Source: Rikenellaceae bacterium | GTDB lineage: Bacteria; Bacteroidota; Bacteroidia; Bacteroidales; Rikenellaceae | Direction of reading: 5' to 3' | Length of the DNA stretch: 64,000 bases | NCBI GenBank assembly: GCA_015059965.1 | Contig: SUZM01000002.1 | Location: 4,251-68,250, forward strand | Shown: positions 14,565 through 23,391 of the stretch, piece by piece | Position numbering within the stretch: the first letter of the stretch is position 1 | How the letters are laid out: each line of letters opens with the position of its first letter | Position numbers and translations under genes: made by a program | The notes under the pieces: model-generated | What the model saw: the letters and a program-made list of their open reading frames with translations, nothing else | Databases searched by the model: none | What the model was told of the DNA's origin: nothing

Positions 14565-15065
14565 TTACTCCTGGGGCAGATCGGCAGCCTCCTCTTCCAG
14601 AACACAGCCGCGGAAGTAGAACTCTTCGCGGGCCTTTTGGGGCGAGACACAGAAATAGGTGATCTCGGCCGTAGTACAGATCTCGCCATTGTAGCGGATC
14701 TCGCCCTCCATCTCCACCAGGTTGCGTCGTTGGCTCTTCAGACGGGCCCGCACCTCGAGGAGTACCCCCTCGCCTGCGGGGACGTGTTTGCGGTAGCGGA
14801 TGTTCAGGTTGGAGGTTACGCCCGAGGTCTGGAGCTTGCGCGAGACGAACCACATGCCGATCTCATCGAGCAGCGTAGCCTGAATGCCACCGTGAAGGGT
14901 GTGGAGCCAGCTCTGAAAATTGGGGTGTGGAGCCCAGTGCGAGACCACCTCATCGCCATCTTGGTAGAACTCCATCTTCAGCCCATAGGGGTTGTGCTGT
15001 GCACAGCCGAAGCAGTTGTAGCCCTCCTGGGCCAGCTCCTGCCAGGGATTTCGTATCTTTTTCAT
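14565..15065 (-). CDS. PaaI-type hotdog thioesterase
   Basis: 166 residues with a hotdog fold related to PaaI acyl-CoA thioesterases. Visible features are an N-terminal CFGCAQHNPYGLKMEF (the CxxC-type NCFGC start common to one subgroup), LHTLHGGIQATLLDEIGMWFV with the HGG..TLLDE catalytic signature, and TSNLNIRYRKHVPAGEGVLLEVRA. The acyl-CoA substrate is unknown. I prefer the ATG at 15065 (MKKIRNPWQEL); an in-frame ATG at 15095 would lie only about 7 bases after the expected start of transcription from the -7 box at 15107-15114. It is convergent with argS and divergent from the HU gene. Confidence 0.85.
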   Translation of the reverse strand: MKKIRNPWQELAQEGYNCFGCAQHNPYGLKMEFYQDGDEVVSHWAPHPNFQSWLHTLHGGIQATLLDEIGMWFVSRKLQTSGVTSNLNIRYRKHVPAGEGVLLEVRARLKSQRRNLVEMEGEIRYNGEICTTAEITYFCVSPQKAREEFYFRGCVLEEEAADLPQE

Positions 15066-15106
15066 CCTAAGGAGAAGTTTGTGGATTTTGTACATGCTTT
15101 GCTCGG

Positions 15107-15114
15107 CAAAAATA
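15107..15114 (-). promoter_or_regulatory. -7 box TATTTTTG for the thioesterase gene
   Basis: Minus-strand TATTTTTG. The predicted start near 15102 gives a leader of about 37 nt to the ATG at 15065. Confidence 0.5.
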
Positions 15115-15186
15115 CGAAAATTATTCTTTTTTCATCTCCCGAAAAAATATTTTGCCCATTGATGCCTGATTTTTGAATTAAATGAC

Positions 15187-15194
15187 TACCTTTG
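15187..15194 (+). promoter_or_regulatory. -7 box TACCTTTG for the HU gene
   Basis: TACCTTTG lies about 30 bases before the ATG at 15225. A leader of about 25 nt is predicted. Confidence 0.65.
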
Positions 15195-15224
15195 TAACAA
15201 TACGTTAGCAAAAAGAGCGAAACT

Positions 15225-15485
15225 ATGAACAAGGCGCAATTGATCGAGGCGGTCGCTTTGGAGGCCGGTATCAGCAAGGTGGCTGCGAAACGGGCGGTGG
15301 ATGCCGTCGTTGAGGCTACGATTCAGACCCTGATGGAGGGGGATAAAATCTCGTTTGCAGGTTTGGGCACCTTCTCGGTCGGCCATCGCTCGGAGCGCAC
15401 GGGGCGCAATCCCCGTACGGGTCAGACCGTGCGAATCGCCGCCAAGCGGGTGGTGAAGTTCCGTCCCACGCTCGAACTCGATTAG
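15225..15485 (+). CDS. hup: HU family DNA-binding protein
   Basis: 86 residues, close to the standard 90. Histone-like nucleoid protein that bends and compacts DNA as a dimer. Family features: MNKAQLIEAVALEAGISKVAAKRAVDAVVEATIQTLMEGDKISFAGLGTFSV, then the DNA-binding arm RSERTGRNPRTGQTVRIAAKRVVKFRPT with the GRNPRTG tip and intercalating proline. Alistipes-type genomes carry several HU paralogs, and this one cannot be given a more specific name. An aminotransferase gene follows after 73 bases without a clear promoter, so co-transcription is possible. Confidence 0.95.
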   Translation: MNKAQLIEAVALEAGISKVAAKRAVDAVVEATIQTLMEGDKISFAGLGTFSVGHRSERTGRNPRTGQTVRIAAKRVVKFRPTLELD

Positions 15486-15558
15486 TCCGATGGGCTCTCC
15501 GGAGTCTGTATTATCTTTATTTGGGGGCCTCTCCCTTAACCTGTAAAACTTATCTGCT

Positions 15559-16752
15559 ATGCCGAAAATCGCCGACAGGGCCATCAAAATGCCCGTATCT
15601 CCGATCCGTAAGCTCGTACCCTTGGCTGACGAGGCCAAGGCGCGTGGTACGAAGGTCTACCACCTCAACATCGGCCAGCCCGATCTCCCTTCGCCCGAAG
15701 TGGGTATCGAGGCGATCCATAAGATCGACCGCACGATTCTCGAATACAGCCCCAGCGATGGATTTTTGAGCCTGAGAAAGAAGTTCTCCGAGTACTACAA
15801 ACGCTTCCATATCGACTATTCGCCTGAGGATATTCTTATTACAGCCGGTGGCTCCGAGGCGGTGATGTTTGCCTTCATGGCTACGCTCAACCGTGGCGAG
15901 GAGGTGATTGTCCCCGAACCCACCTATGCCAACTACATGACTTTTGCCTGTCTGGTGGGTGCCACGATTCGCACCGTAAGCTCCACGATCGAGTCGGGAT
16001 TTGCCCTGCCGCCGGTCGAGGAGTTTGAGAAGCTCATTTCGGAGCGCACGCGTGCCATCATGATCTGCAATCCGAACAACCCCACGGGTTACCTCTATAC
16101 CCCCGAGGAGATGCACAAATTGCGTGAGTTGGCCCTCAAATACGACCTCTACCTGATTGCCGACGAGGTCTATCGCGAATTTGTCTATACCGACACGCCC
16201 TACCTCTCGGCCGCTCATCTGGAGGGGATGGAGGAGCATGTGATTCTGATCGACTCGGTCTCGAAACGCTTCTCGGAGTGTGGCATCCGCATCGGTGCCC
16301 TGGTGACGAAGAACAAGGCTGTCCGTGCTGCTGTGATGAAGTTCTGCCAGGCCAGACTCTCGCCTCCGCTGATCGGTCAGTTGATCGCCGAGGCTTCGAT
16401 TGATGCTCCCGAGAGCTATTTCCGGGCTGTCTATGAGGAGTATTTGGAGCGTCGCGACTGCCTGGTTGAGGGGTTGAATAAGATCCCCGGTGTCTATACC
16501 CCCACGCCCAACGGAGCCTTCTATACGGTGGCGCGTCTGCCGATCGACGACTGCGATAAGTTCTGTGCCTGGTGTCTGACCGACTTCTCGTATGAGGGCG
16601 AAACCGTGATGATGGCCCCCGCTTCGGGCTTCTATGCCGATCCCACGAAGGGGCGCAACGAGGTCCGCATTGCCTATGTATTGAAGAAAGAGAAGCTTCA
16701 GCGAGCCTTGTTCCTCCTGGAGAAGGCTCTTGAGCGCTATAACAGCCGATAA
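15559..16752 (+). CDS. PLP-dependent class I aminotransferase
   Basis: 397 residues, fold type I, AspC-like. Motifs: HLNIGQPDLPSP at the N-terminus, YSPSDGFLSLRKKFSEYY, TAGGSEAVMFAFMATL around the phosphate-binding loop, MICNPNNPTGYLYTPEEM, LIADEVYREFVY with the PLP-pyridine Asp, and DSVSKRFSECGIRIGAL with the Schiff-base lysine in SVSK. A conserved RIAYV segment near the C-terminus carries the substrate carboxylate Arg. Aspartate/aromatic or tyrosine-type amino acids are plausible substrates; the sequence alone does not fix it. It may be read through from the HU gene and ends at a strong bidirectional terminator. Confidence 0.9.
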   Translation: MPKIADRAIKMPVSPIRKLVPLADEAKARGTKVYHLNIGQPDLPSPEVGIEAIHKIDRTILEYSPSDGFLSLRKKFSEYYKRFHIDYSPEDILITAGGSEAVMFAFMATLNRGEEVIVPEPTYANYMTFACLVGATIRTVSSTIESGFALPPVEEFEKLISERTRAIMICNPNNPTGYLYTPEEMHKLRELALKYDLYLIADEVYREFVYTDTPYLSAAHLEGMEEHVILIDSVSKRFSECGIRIGALVTKNKAVRAAVMKFCQARLSPPLIGQLIAEASIDAPESYFRAVYEEYLERRDCLVEGLNKIPGVYTPTPNGAFYTVARLPIDDCDKFCAWCLTDFSYEGETVMMAPASGFYADPTKGRNEVRIAYVLKKEKLQRALFLLEKALERYNSR

Positions 16753-16766
16753 TATTCATAATCGAA

Positions 16767-16805
16767 AAGCGGAGCGAGAGGAATCATCTTCCTCTCGCTC
16801 CGCTT
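16767..16805. terminator. Bidirectional terminator
   Basis: A 15-bp perfect inverted repeat (16767-16781 with 16791-16805) with a 9-base loop and A/T runs outside. It separates the plus-strand aminotransferase from the end of the long minus-strand operon. Confidence 0.9.
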
Positions 16806-16839
16806 GTGTTTTGCTCCGACTTGTTGCGGTTCAGAGATG

Positions 16840-17925
16840 CTATTCCTGCGGTTGGGGAGCCTGCTCCCAGCCGGTGAGCTTTTGGAACTCCTCGATCACG
16901 ATTCGAGCCATCTTTTCGTGGCCGTAGCGGTTCGGGTGCTCCGAGGCTCCGAGGTCGGTGGTCTTGTTGTAGACCCCCCACGAAACGTCGGCCATGGCCG
17001 TGTGCGGGATCGTTTGGACCATTTCGCCGACCAGCTTGGCTGCGATGGGCGAGTGGGTGACACACAGCACGGGCAACTCCTCGCCCCAGGCCGTGCGCAA
17101 CTTCTCGATCAGGGAGCGGTAGCCCTCCACAAAGGCCTCGCCCGTGGGGTGAGGTTGGGTGCTGAAGTCGTTGGTGCCCAGTGTGATGACAAGGGCATCG
17201 GGGCGATAGGGGCTCTGCTCGAAGTCCCAGGCTGAGGTGGGCTCCTCGTCGTAGAGTCGGAAGGCGCGTGCGCTCATTGTGAGCGTCGGATCGGAGATCG
17301 AGAGCGAGTCGCCGTAGTTGCGCACCAGACCACGGCCCGAGTGCGAGATGAGGTTGTAGTCGGCCCCGAAGTGGTCGGCCGTAAGCGCAGCAAAGGTATA
17401 GCGGCAGTTCTCGGTCTCGGGCAGGAAGGGATCACTCCCCTTGAGGCTCTCGGTGCCGTAGCCGCAGGTGAGCGAGTCGCCATAGAACTCGATGTGGCGC
17501 GGGCGCTTGAGCTCCGCGGTCTGAAGCAGACGGCCATCGGTTACAAACGAGTGGAGCGTGCAGCATCCTTGCTCGGCCTCGGTGGCCTTTTGGATGCGCA
17601 CCAGGTGCTCACCCTCGGCCGTGGGGTCGTTGAAGAGCACGACCAAGTTGTGGTCGCCCTCAGAGGTAAACTTGGGCTGCTCCCGGCCATCGACCCAGAG
17701 GTTGAAGAAGTTGCGTTTCGTGTCGCTGAGCTCCAGGGCCAGGTAAGAGCCCTCGAAGCGGATGTCGAGGTAGACCCCGCTCCAATCGAAAGAGATTGAG
17801 CCATCCGTCAAGGTTTCGGTGCGGCCCACCACACGGGCAGGCGATTCGGCAACGGGGATCGTCTTCTCCCCGGCACAACTGCCCAGCAGCGGACAGAGAG
17901 CCATCATAAGCAAGAGTCGTTTCAT
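16840..17925 (-). CDS. CE2-like SGNH esterase lipoprotein
   Basis: 361 residues, a lipoprotein (LLGSCAGE, Cys near residue 17). The N-terminal part (about 30-140) looks like a jelly-roll domain (SFDWSGVYLDIRFEGSYLALEL, FFNLWVDGREQPKFT). The C-terminal part is an SGNH hydrolase with nucleophile motif EFYGDSLTCGYGTE, the NRYTF/Asn region, VITLGTNDF, and the catalytic dyad region SEHPNRYGHEKMA. Jelly roll plus SGNH is the carbohydrate esterase family 2 layout (deacetylation of glycans). It is the last gene of the minus-strand locus; its ATG overlaps the stop of the preceding FAD gene by 4 bases (ATGA), showing tight coupling. Confidence 0.85.
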   Translation of the reverse strand: MKRLLLMMALCPLLGSCAGEKTIPVAESPARVVGRTETLTDGSISFDWSGVYLDIRFEGSYLALELSDTKRNFFNLWVDGREQPKFTSEGDHNLVVLFNDPTAEGEHLVRIQKATEAEQGCCTLHSFVTDGRLLQTAELKRPRHIEFYGDSLTCGYGTESLKGSDPFLPETENCRYTFAALTADHFGADYNLISHSGRGLVRNYGDSLSISDPTLTMSARAFRLYDEEPTSAWDFEQSPYRPDALVITLGTNDFSTQPHPTGEAFVEGYRSLIEKLRTAWGEELPVLCVTHSPIAAKLVGEMVQTIPHTAMADVSWGVYNKTTDLGASEHPNRYGHEKMARIVIEEFQKLTGWEQAPQPQE

Positions 17926-19754
17926 CGGTTTAGATTTCCATTTAAGTCAATAGGCGTGTCGAAGGGGTTCAGGCGGGCATCGATCACTACGGCGCACTCC
18001 AGGCGTGTGAGGGGGCGCTGGGGGTCGTACTCCTTTAGGCCCAGGGCCTGCCACTGCTCTTCCGAGAGCTCCTTTGTCAGGGGTGTCAGCTCCGTCAGGG
18101 TGACCAACTCACGGTTTTCGGCGTAGGTGTGAGCCTCGGCCTGGTCCAGGTAGGGGAGGAGTCCCTCCATCAGCTCGGCTACGGTAATCGTCTCCTCGGC
18201 GCGGAACCAGCTCTGGTTCTCCCAGCCCACGGTCATGCCTACCCCCTGAATGATTCCCGTAACACCTATGCGTTGCAGGGCTTTAAAGTGAGGATCGGAA
18301 GCGGGCAGGTCGAGGAACGGCAGCAGGTAGCCTCCGCCGTTGAGGATCTCGCGTTGCACGTCGCGCACGGCCACCTCGCGGGGCTCGATCCCCTTTTGTG
18401 CAGCCAGGGCTGCTACGATACCGGCCGCCTCACCGAGCTGCATCACCACGGGTTGCAGGCGCGTGGAGCCGTTCACGAGGTTGCTCACCGAGATCGACTT
18501 CTCGGCCACGATCAGCCCATCGACCTCCTTCGGGAATAGGACACCCATCGGCACTCCGTATGAAGGTACGGAGTGGAAGTAGAGGTTCGGCAGCGCCTCC
18601 CAGCCCGTATAGCGCGTGTGGTGCTGATCGACCGGGTAGTCGCCAACACCGATCGCCGTGCGGTAGAGTGTATAGTCGTAGGGGTGGGTGATGTGCGAGA
18701 GTTGGAAACGCACCTCTCCCTCGATGCGGCGCGATTCGCGGTGGTAGGGCATCAGCGGCATCCGGTCCTCGGTCGGGAACTCGTCATCGGCCAGGTAGAG
18801 GGTCTTCATCCCCAGCTCGTGCTGGATGAAGTAGAGGAAATTCAGCGTGTGGGCCTTGGCTTTGCGCACGGCCTCGGCACGCTCCTCCTCCGTCATCTCG
18901 ATCATATTGACATAGAAATCGTTACCCTCGATCGGCCAGTTGATCATGTATTTGCCGTTGGGCAGTTTGCCGTAGGTGAGCATCATCTGTTTCGACCACA
19001 GACGGTTAGCCTCCTTGGGGGTGCGGCAGATGGCATTCTGACAGGCGCAGGCAAAGAGCGCGGAGTCGTAGTCGGCCGGACGTTCAATGGTCATATCGCG
19101 ACCGTAGTCCTTCAGAATCATCACCATCGTCAGGTCCTGAATAATATCGTTGGCCTCTTCAGGGGCGATATCCTCACCCGTTACCGAGCGGCTCTCCATA
19201 CCCATATCGTACTTCACGCCCTGTCCGGCGGCCACGTCGCCCAGCTCCGTGCAGTCGATCAGCACGCTTCCCGCTACGCACCTTTTTCCGTGGGGGCCTT
19301 GCAGCATCACCTGCCAACCCTCCTCCGTGCGCGTGATCTCGGTGGCCGAGGTCTCGAAGGCTACGGTCAGCAGCTCCTCATTATCGGCCATGGAGCGAAA
19401 GATGCGGGCTCCGATGTGGGGCTCAAACAGAAGGTTGCTCACCCAGCCCGTCTTCAGGGCCTCGGGGCCTCCGTAGTGGGCCTCCAGGGAGTCGCGCAAC
19501 TCTCCCCACATGCCGCCTCGGAGGCGGTAATTGCCATCCGTGGCACTCACACCGGCTGCCGTGAGCATGCCACCCAGCCAGGGCCCCTGCTCCACAATCA
19601 GGGTCTTGGCTCCCTGTCGTGCCGCGCGGATGCCGGCCGTTGTGCCGCTCACACCGCCGCCAATAACGATTACCTCGTAGCTCTCTGTGGTGCTACAAGC
19701 GGTTAAAAGCACCGCAGCCATCAGAGCTGCGGTGAAGGATAAGATCTTTTTCAT
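17922..19754 (-). CDS. FAD-dependent oxidoreductase lipoprotein
   Basis: 610 residues from the ATG at 19754. A lipoprotein signal (LLTACSTTES) precedes a Rossmann FAD-binding start EVIVIGGGVSGTTAGIRAARQGAKTLIVEQG. The body matches the FAD_oxidored family often found in Bacteroidota glycan loci: GGMLTAAGVSATDGNYRLRGGMWGEL, VLIDCTELGDVAA, LYFHSVPSYGVPMGVLFPKEVDGLIVAEKSISVSNLVNGSTRLQPVVMQLGEAAG. The last about 130 residues (FKALQRIGVTGIIQG, TRLECAVVIDARLNPF) resemble S-layer-homology-type helices. Substrate unknown; oxidation of a sugar or aglycone is plausible. An in-frame ATG at 19772 is less likely because it would overlap the upstream gene. Confidence 0.85.
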   Translation of the reverse strand: MKKILSFTAALMAAVLLTACSTTESYEVIVIGGGVSGTTAGIRAARQGAKTLIVEQGPWLGGMLTAAGVSATDGNYRLRGGMWGELRDSLEAHYGGPEALKTGWVSNLLFEPHIGARIFRSMADNEELLTVAFETSATEITRTEEGWQVMLQGPHGKRCVAGSVLIDCTELGDVAAGQGVKYDMGMESRSVTGEDIAPEEANDIIQDLTMVMILKDYGRDMTIERPADYDSALFACACQNAICRTPKEANRLWSKQMMLTYGKLPNGKYMINWPIEGNDFYVNMIEMTEEERAEAVRKAKAHTLNFLYFIQHELGMKTLYLADDEFPTEDRMPLMPYHRESRRIEGEVRFQLSHITHPYDYTLYRTAIGVGDYPVDQHHTRYTGWEALPNLYFHSVPSYGVPMGVLFPKEVDGLIVAEKSISVSNLVNGSTRLQPVVMQLGEAAGIVAALAAQKGIEPREVAVRDVQREILNGGGYLLPFLDLPASDPHFKALQRIGVTGIIQGVGMTVGWENQSWFRAEETITVAELMEGLLPYLDQAEAHTYAENRELVTLTELTPLTKELSEEQWQALGLKEYDPQRPLTRLECAVVIDARLNPFDTPIDLNGNLNR

Positions 19755-19764
19755 CGTCCGTTTT

Positions 19765-21192
19765 CTATTCAATCTTCAAGGTTTGGGTATACCGATTGCC
19801 AAAGCGATCCTCGGCTGTTACGGTTGCCTGCTTTGCCCCTTCGGGCATGGCGATGCGGTAGAAGTGGTCGGCCGCAGAGGGGTAGACGTAGGAGTGGTCG
19901 AACCCTTCGGTTGATCGGTACATCTCCTGGGCGGCAGGGTCATAGCTCTCGAAGCGCTCCATCTTCTGGGCCTTGCCTCCATCGAACGAGGCCTCTACCT
20001 GCCAGCTGGGATCCGAAGCCCAGATGTTGGCCACGATCTCTCCCTTGAACTGCGGATACTGCTCTCCGGCGTAGAGGACCATCTGGTGATCTGCAGGGTA
20101 GTCGGTCGATTTGTAGTACCAGGATACTCGATCGCCGTCCACCTCAAAGACGCCATAGCCGCGCGGAGTACCGTCAGTGCAGAGGGGGCCCTGCCACCAG
20201 GCGCCGCTCAAGGCCGGGATCACATGTTCATACAGCCGATCGGTAATCTGCTGGTTGTAGGTCGTGTGGGTGTGTCCCGAGAGGATATGGGCGTTGTAGG
20301 GGGCCAGCATGTGGTGCAGGTGGTGGGCGTTGGTCATCACTCCGGCGATGTTGCGGTAGTCGAACTGCTTGCGATCCTTCTCTTCGCACGTTGAGGGGAT
20401 GTGCATGGCCACGATCACGGTCGAACCCTCCTCCACATAGCTCAGATCGCGCTCCAGCCAGGCCAGCTGTCGCTCGTCGAGGTAGCCGATGTAGAAGTAG
20501 TCGCGGCCGATGTAGAAGTTGTCGTTCAGGATCACATAGTGCACCTTACCCACATTGAAGGAGTAGCACACGGGGCCGAAGGTCTCTTCCCAGAGGCGTA
20601 CCGAGGTCTCGTGCGAACGGCTGTAGAGGGTCATGTCGTGGTTGCCCGGGGTGGAGAAGAAATCGATACCCGTCGAGGCCGTAATCTCGTTGTAGGCCGC
20701 GTAGAAGGTGTGGTCGTAGGAGATCACATCGCCGCAGCAGATCCCATGGAAGGGTATGCTGTAGCCTTCTACCGTCTCGCGAATATCTTCCATGGCGCTC
20801 TTCAGGGCCGGGAACTCCTTTTGGTGCCAGATCTGCGGATCGGCCGTCACGATAAAGCCGTGGCGGGTGTCGTCCTGCCTCTTTTTGATGAGCTCAAAGT
20901 CGTAGGTGCTCTTTTGGTCTGTGATCTTCTGCCAGAACTGCGGAACACTCGCCTTCGCCTCCACCTCATAACCCGAGGGAATGGTGATGTAGATCAGGTG
21001 GTTCCCCTCAGCCGATGCAAGCTCGTAGCACCCTTTCTTGTCGGTGCGCGTGAACGTCTCGCCATCGGTGACGATCACCTCGGCCACCCCGCGACCTTCG
21101 CAGCTGATTCGGCCTTTGAGTGTGCGCACCTCGGCGGCCCACACCGTTGCACCCCACAAAAGCAGGAGGCTTAACAACAGCATCCGTTTCAT
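19765..21192 (-). CDS. Calcineurin-like phosphoesterase, secreted
   Basis: 475 residues with a Sec signal (LLLSLLLLWGATVWAA). Three parts: an N-terminal beta domain (about 20-100, LKGRISCEGRGVAEVIVTDGETFTRTDKKGCYEL, a carboxypeptidase-like sandwich), a central metallophosphatase (FIVTADPQIW, GICCGDVISYDHTFYAAYNEI, STPGNHDMTL, VAMHIPST, HILSGHTHTTYN carrying the metal ligands), and a C-terminal beta domain after GTPRGYGVFEVDGD. This is the MetallophosN-Metallophos-MetallophosC layout found in glycan loci. It probably removes phosphate from a sugar or cleaves a phosphodiester outside the cytoplasm. It starts 1 base after the epimerase gene ends. Confidence 0.9.
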   Translation of the reverse strand: MKRMLLLSLLLLWGATVWAAEVRTLKGRISCEGRGVAEVIVTDGETFTRTDKKGCYELASAEGNHLIYITIPSGYEVEAKASVPQFWQKITDQKSTYDFELIKKRQDDTRHGFIVTADPQIWHQKEFPALKSAMEDIRETVEGYSIPFHGICCGDVISYDHTFYAAYNEITASTGIDFFSTPGNHDMTLYSRSHETSVRLWEETFGPVCYSFNVGKVHYVILNDNFYIGRDYFYIGYLDERQLAWLERDLSYVEEGSTVIVAMHIPSTCEEKDRKQFDYRNIAGVMTNAHHLHHMLAPYNAHILSGHTHTTYNQQITDRLYEHVIPALSGAWWQGPLCTDGTPRGYGVFEVDGDRVSWYYKSTDYPADHQMVLYAGEQYPQFKGEIVANIWASDPSWQVEASFDGGKAQKMERFESYDPAAQEMYRSTEGFDHSYVYPSAADHFYRIAMPEGAKQATVTAEDRFGNRYTQTLKIE

Positions 21193-21193
21193 G

Positions 21194-22375
21194 TTACTTC
21201 TCCATTTTCTGTTTCAACTCACGAAGCAGGCATTCGCACTTGTAGAGGCCGCGCGGAACATGGAAGCAGCCCTTCCACTTGCCGCCCTTAAGGGTCAGCA
21301 GCACCTCTCCGCGGCGATTCAGGTAGCCGAACCACTCGGGGTGCTCCGCATCGCGGAAGTGCGACCAGGTGTAGTCGTGCAGCTTCTCGAACCAGCTCTT
21401 GCAGCGCTCGTCACCCGTCAGCAGGTAGCCCTCCAGCATGGCGATTGTCGATTCGATGTGTACCCACCAGAGTTTCTGGTCCCATTCGAGCTGCTGCGGA
21501 GGACAGCCCTTGCGATCCATGAAGTAGAAGATGCCGCCGTGCTCCTTGTCCCAACCGAAGTCGAGGGTGTTCAGGGCAATCTCAATGGCTTTGCGGATCA
21601 GCTCGTTGTCGCCTCTGCGGCGTGCCAGATCCATTACGAACCACATCGTCTCAAGGGTGTGGCCGGGGTTGATCAGACGACCATCAAACGTGTCGCTCAG
21701 CGTGCCGTCGGCATTCATGTGCTCCAGCATCAGCCCCAGCTCGGGACGATAGAAGCGGTTCATCACATCGCCCAGGGCCTTGTCGATCGACTCCTCCACC
21801 ACGGCGGGGTCGATCAGGTGCTCGATTTCGAGCAGCAGGTTGCAGAGGATCATCGAGGGGGCCAGGGCACGGATGTCGCGCGTGCCGGCGTGGGCTTTGT
21901 TCCACTGCGCCTTGGGGTTGTCCCAGCGCTCCATGATGTGGGCGAAGGTGCGGCGCGTAGCCTCGGCATAGCGCTCGTCGCCCGTAGCCTTATGCAACTG
22001 CGCAAAGGCCATGGCCGCAAACGTATAGGAGAAGATGTTGTAGGGATCGACCAGCGGCTGACCCTCACGCGTGAGGGCAAAGTACCAGTTGTAGTCGCCG
22101 TCGTGGCCGTGCTTGAGCATGAATTCGGCTCCCTGGCGGGCGCACTCCAGCCACTCGGGGCGGATCCCCTCTTTGTTGCAGAGCATCGAGAAGAGCCACA
22201 CCTCGCGACCCTGCAACCACATGAATTTATCGGTGTCGAAGACCGAACCGTCGCGGTCCAGGCAGGTAAAATAGCCTCCGAACTCCTTGTCCTGCGAGTG
22301 GTTGAGCCAGAAGGGGAGAACGCGCTCGTGGAGCTCGTCGTGATATTGTTTAATCAGTGCATCAATTTGTAACAT
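21194..22375 (-). CDS. N-acylglucosamine 2-epimerase (AGE family)
   Basis: 393 residues, no signal peptide, so cytoplasmic. It closely follows the renin-binding-protein/AGE pattern: FGGYFTCLDRDGSVFDTDKFMWLQGREVWLFSML, YNIFSYTFAAMAFAQL, INPGHTLETMWFVMDLA, and KLWWVHIESTIAMLEGYLL with catalytic-type histidines. AGE interconverts N-acetylglucosamine and N-acetylmannosamine; other family members epimerise glucose or cellobiose at C2, but the WLQGR and NPGH stretches here favour the N-acylglucosamine type. Its presence suggests that the locus imports amino sugars. It sits inside the long minus-strand operon. Confidence 0.85.
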   Translation of the reverse strand: MLQIDALIKQYHDELHERVLPFWLNHSQDKEFGGYFTCLDRDGSVFDTDKFMWLQGREVWLFSMLCNKEGIRPEWLECARQGAEFMLKHGHDGDYNWYFALTREGQPLVDPYNIFSYTFAAMAFAQLHKATGDERYAEATRRTFAHIMERWDNPKAQWNKAHAGTRDIRALAPSMILCNLLLEIEHLIDPAVVEESIDKALGDVMNRFYRPELGLMLEHMNADGTLSDTFDGRLINPGHTLETMWFVMDLARRRGDNELIRKAIEIALNTLDFGWDKEHGGIFYFMDRKGCPPQQLEWDQKLWWVHIESTIAMLEGYLLTGDERCKSWFEKLHDYTWSHFRDAEHPEWFGYLNRRGEVLLTLKGGKWKGCFHVPRGLYKCECLLRELKQKMEK

Positions 22376-22438
22376 AGCGGCAAATTTCGTTTATTTCAGG
22401 TTCGTGTAAAAGGTTAGATTCGCATTTTGGCTTGCGGG

Positions 22439-23377
22439 TTACAACTTCTCGCCCAGGAAATACTCTCGGTAACGATCGAAGAGGTGGTGTGCCGAGGTGT
22501 AGCTCGACTGCGGCGAGAGGAAGTGTGAGAACTCGAAGGTGATCGCCTTGTCGTAGCCGGCGCGGGCTGCCGCCTCCAGTTTCATGCGCAGCTTCTCGAA
22601 CTTGATGGGCAGGAACTTGATCGGCATATCGCGGTCAAAGGTCTCGGCATTGGTCCAGCACTCCAGACCGTAGCGGTCGGCCAGGCGCTTGTTCACCTCG
22701 AAGAAGGCATCGAGCTCGTCGTAGTCGATGTGCCCATCCTGGAAGGCCACGGCATCCACGGCGCCGTGGATCCCTGCAAAGATCTCGTCCCACTCCCTTT
22801 CGTGGTCGGCTACCGAAACAGCATCCTCCTTCGAGAGGCTCGACGAGGCGGCCAGCACCGCCTTCTTGCCATCGATCCAGGGCGAAATCAGGGTCGGCAT
22901 GCCGCCCGAAACGGCCTTGCAGTGAAGGCCCTGCTCACGGAAGGCCTCGATCACCCCCTTCGTGCGGCGCGAGATCTCACCGCTGAGGTACCAGCCTCCG
23001 AACGAGGGGTGGTGTTGTCCGTACTGCTCCCACACCTCGTCGATGACGTAGCGGTTGTACTCGGTCTCCTTCGACATGTCGCCTGTATCCCAGTAGTGGC
23101 CCGAGTCGTATAGACCGAAATAGAACTTCATGCCGTATTTGTCGGCCAGGCGCAGGAAGAGGTCCAGCAGATCGGTCGCAGGGCGGTAGCACCCCTTGCC
23201 GATCAGGTATTTCGAGGGGTAGGTGATGAATTTGCGGTATCCCGAGCGGATCATGATCACCGTATCGATACCGATCGAACGCATGTGCCGGAAGTCGGCA
23301 TCCCACTCCTTCTCGCCCCAGTTCTGGTGCGGAATATCGTGGCTGATTTCATCCAAGAATGTTCCCGTAATCTTCAT
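22439..23377 (-). CDS. DUF4434 glycoside hydrolase-like protein
   Basis: 312 residues from the ATG at 23377, with no signal peptide visible. It begins MKITGTFLDEISHDIPHQNWGEKEWDADFRHMRSIGIDTVIMIRSGYRKF, the typical DUF4434 start, and continues as a TIM-barrel-like protein (YGMKFYFGLYDSGHYWDTGD, FGGWYLSGEISRRTKGVIEAF with an acid residue in YLSGE, and CWTNAETFDR). DUF4434 proteins occur in Bacteroidota glycan loci and are thought to be glycosidases; the substrate is unknown. The frame is open further upstream but those residues overlap the previous gene in another frame. It follows DUF5009 by 14 bases. Confidence 0.8.
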   Translation of the reverse strand: MKITGTFLDEISHDIPHQNWGEKEWDADFRHMRSIGIDTVIMIRSGYRKFITYPSKYLIGKGCYRPATDLLDLFLRLADKYGMKFYFGLYDSGHYWDTGDMSKETEYNRYVIDEVWEQYGQHHPSFGGWYLSGEISRRTKGVIEAFREQGLHCKAVSGGMPTLISPWIDGKKAVLAASSSLSKEDAVSVADHEREWDEIFAGIHGAVDAVAFQDGHIDYDELDAFFEVNKRLADRYGLECWTNAETFDRDMPIKFLPIKFEKLRMKLEAAARAGYDKAITFEFSHFLSPQSSYTSAHHLFDRYREYFLGEKL

Positions 23378-23391
23378 TTCTGCAAATATTC

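Noticed and set aside
12517..14853. A minus-strand open frame running on from dusB through the whole argS gene
   Set aside because: It is antisense to argS with its strong synthetase motifs, and the dusB promoter at 12539-12546 lies inside the supposed extension.
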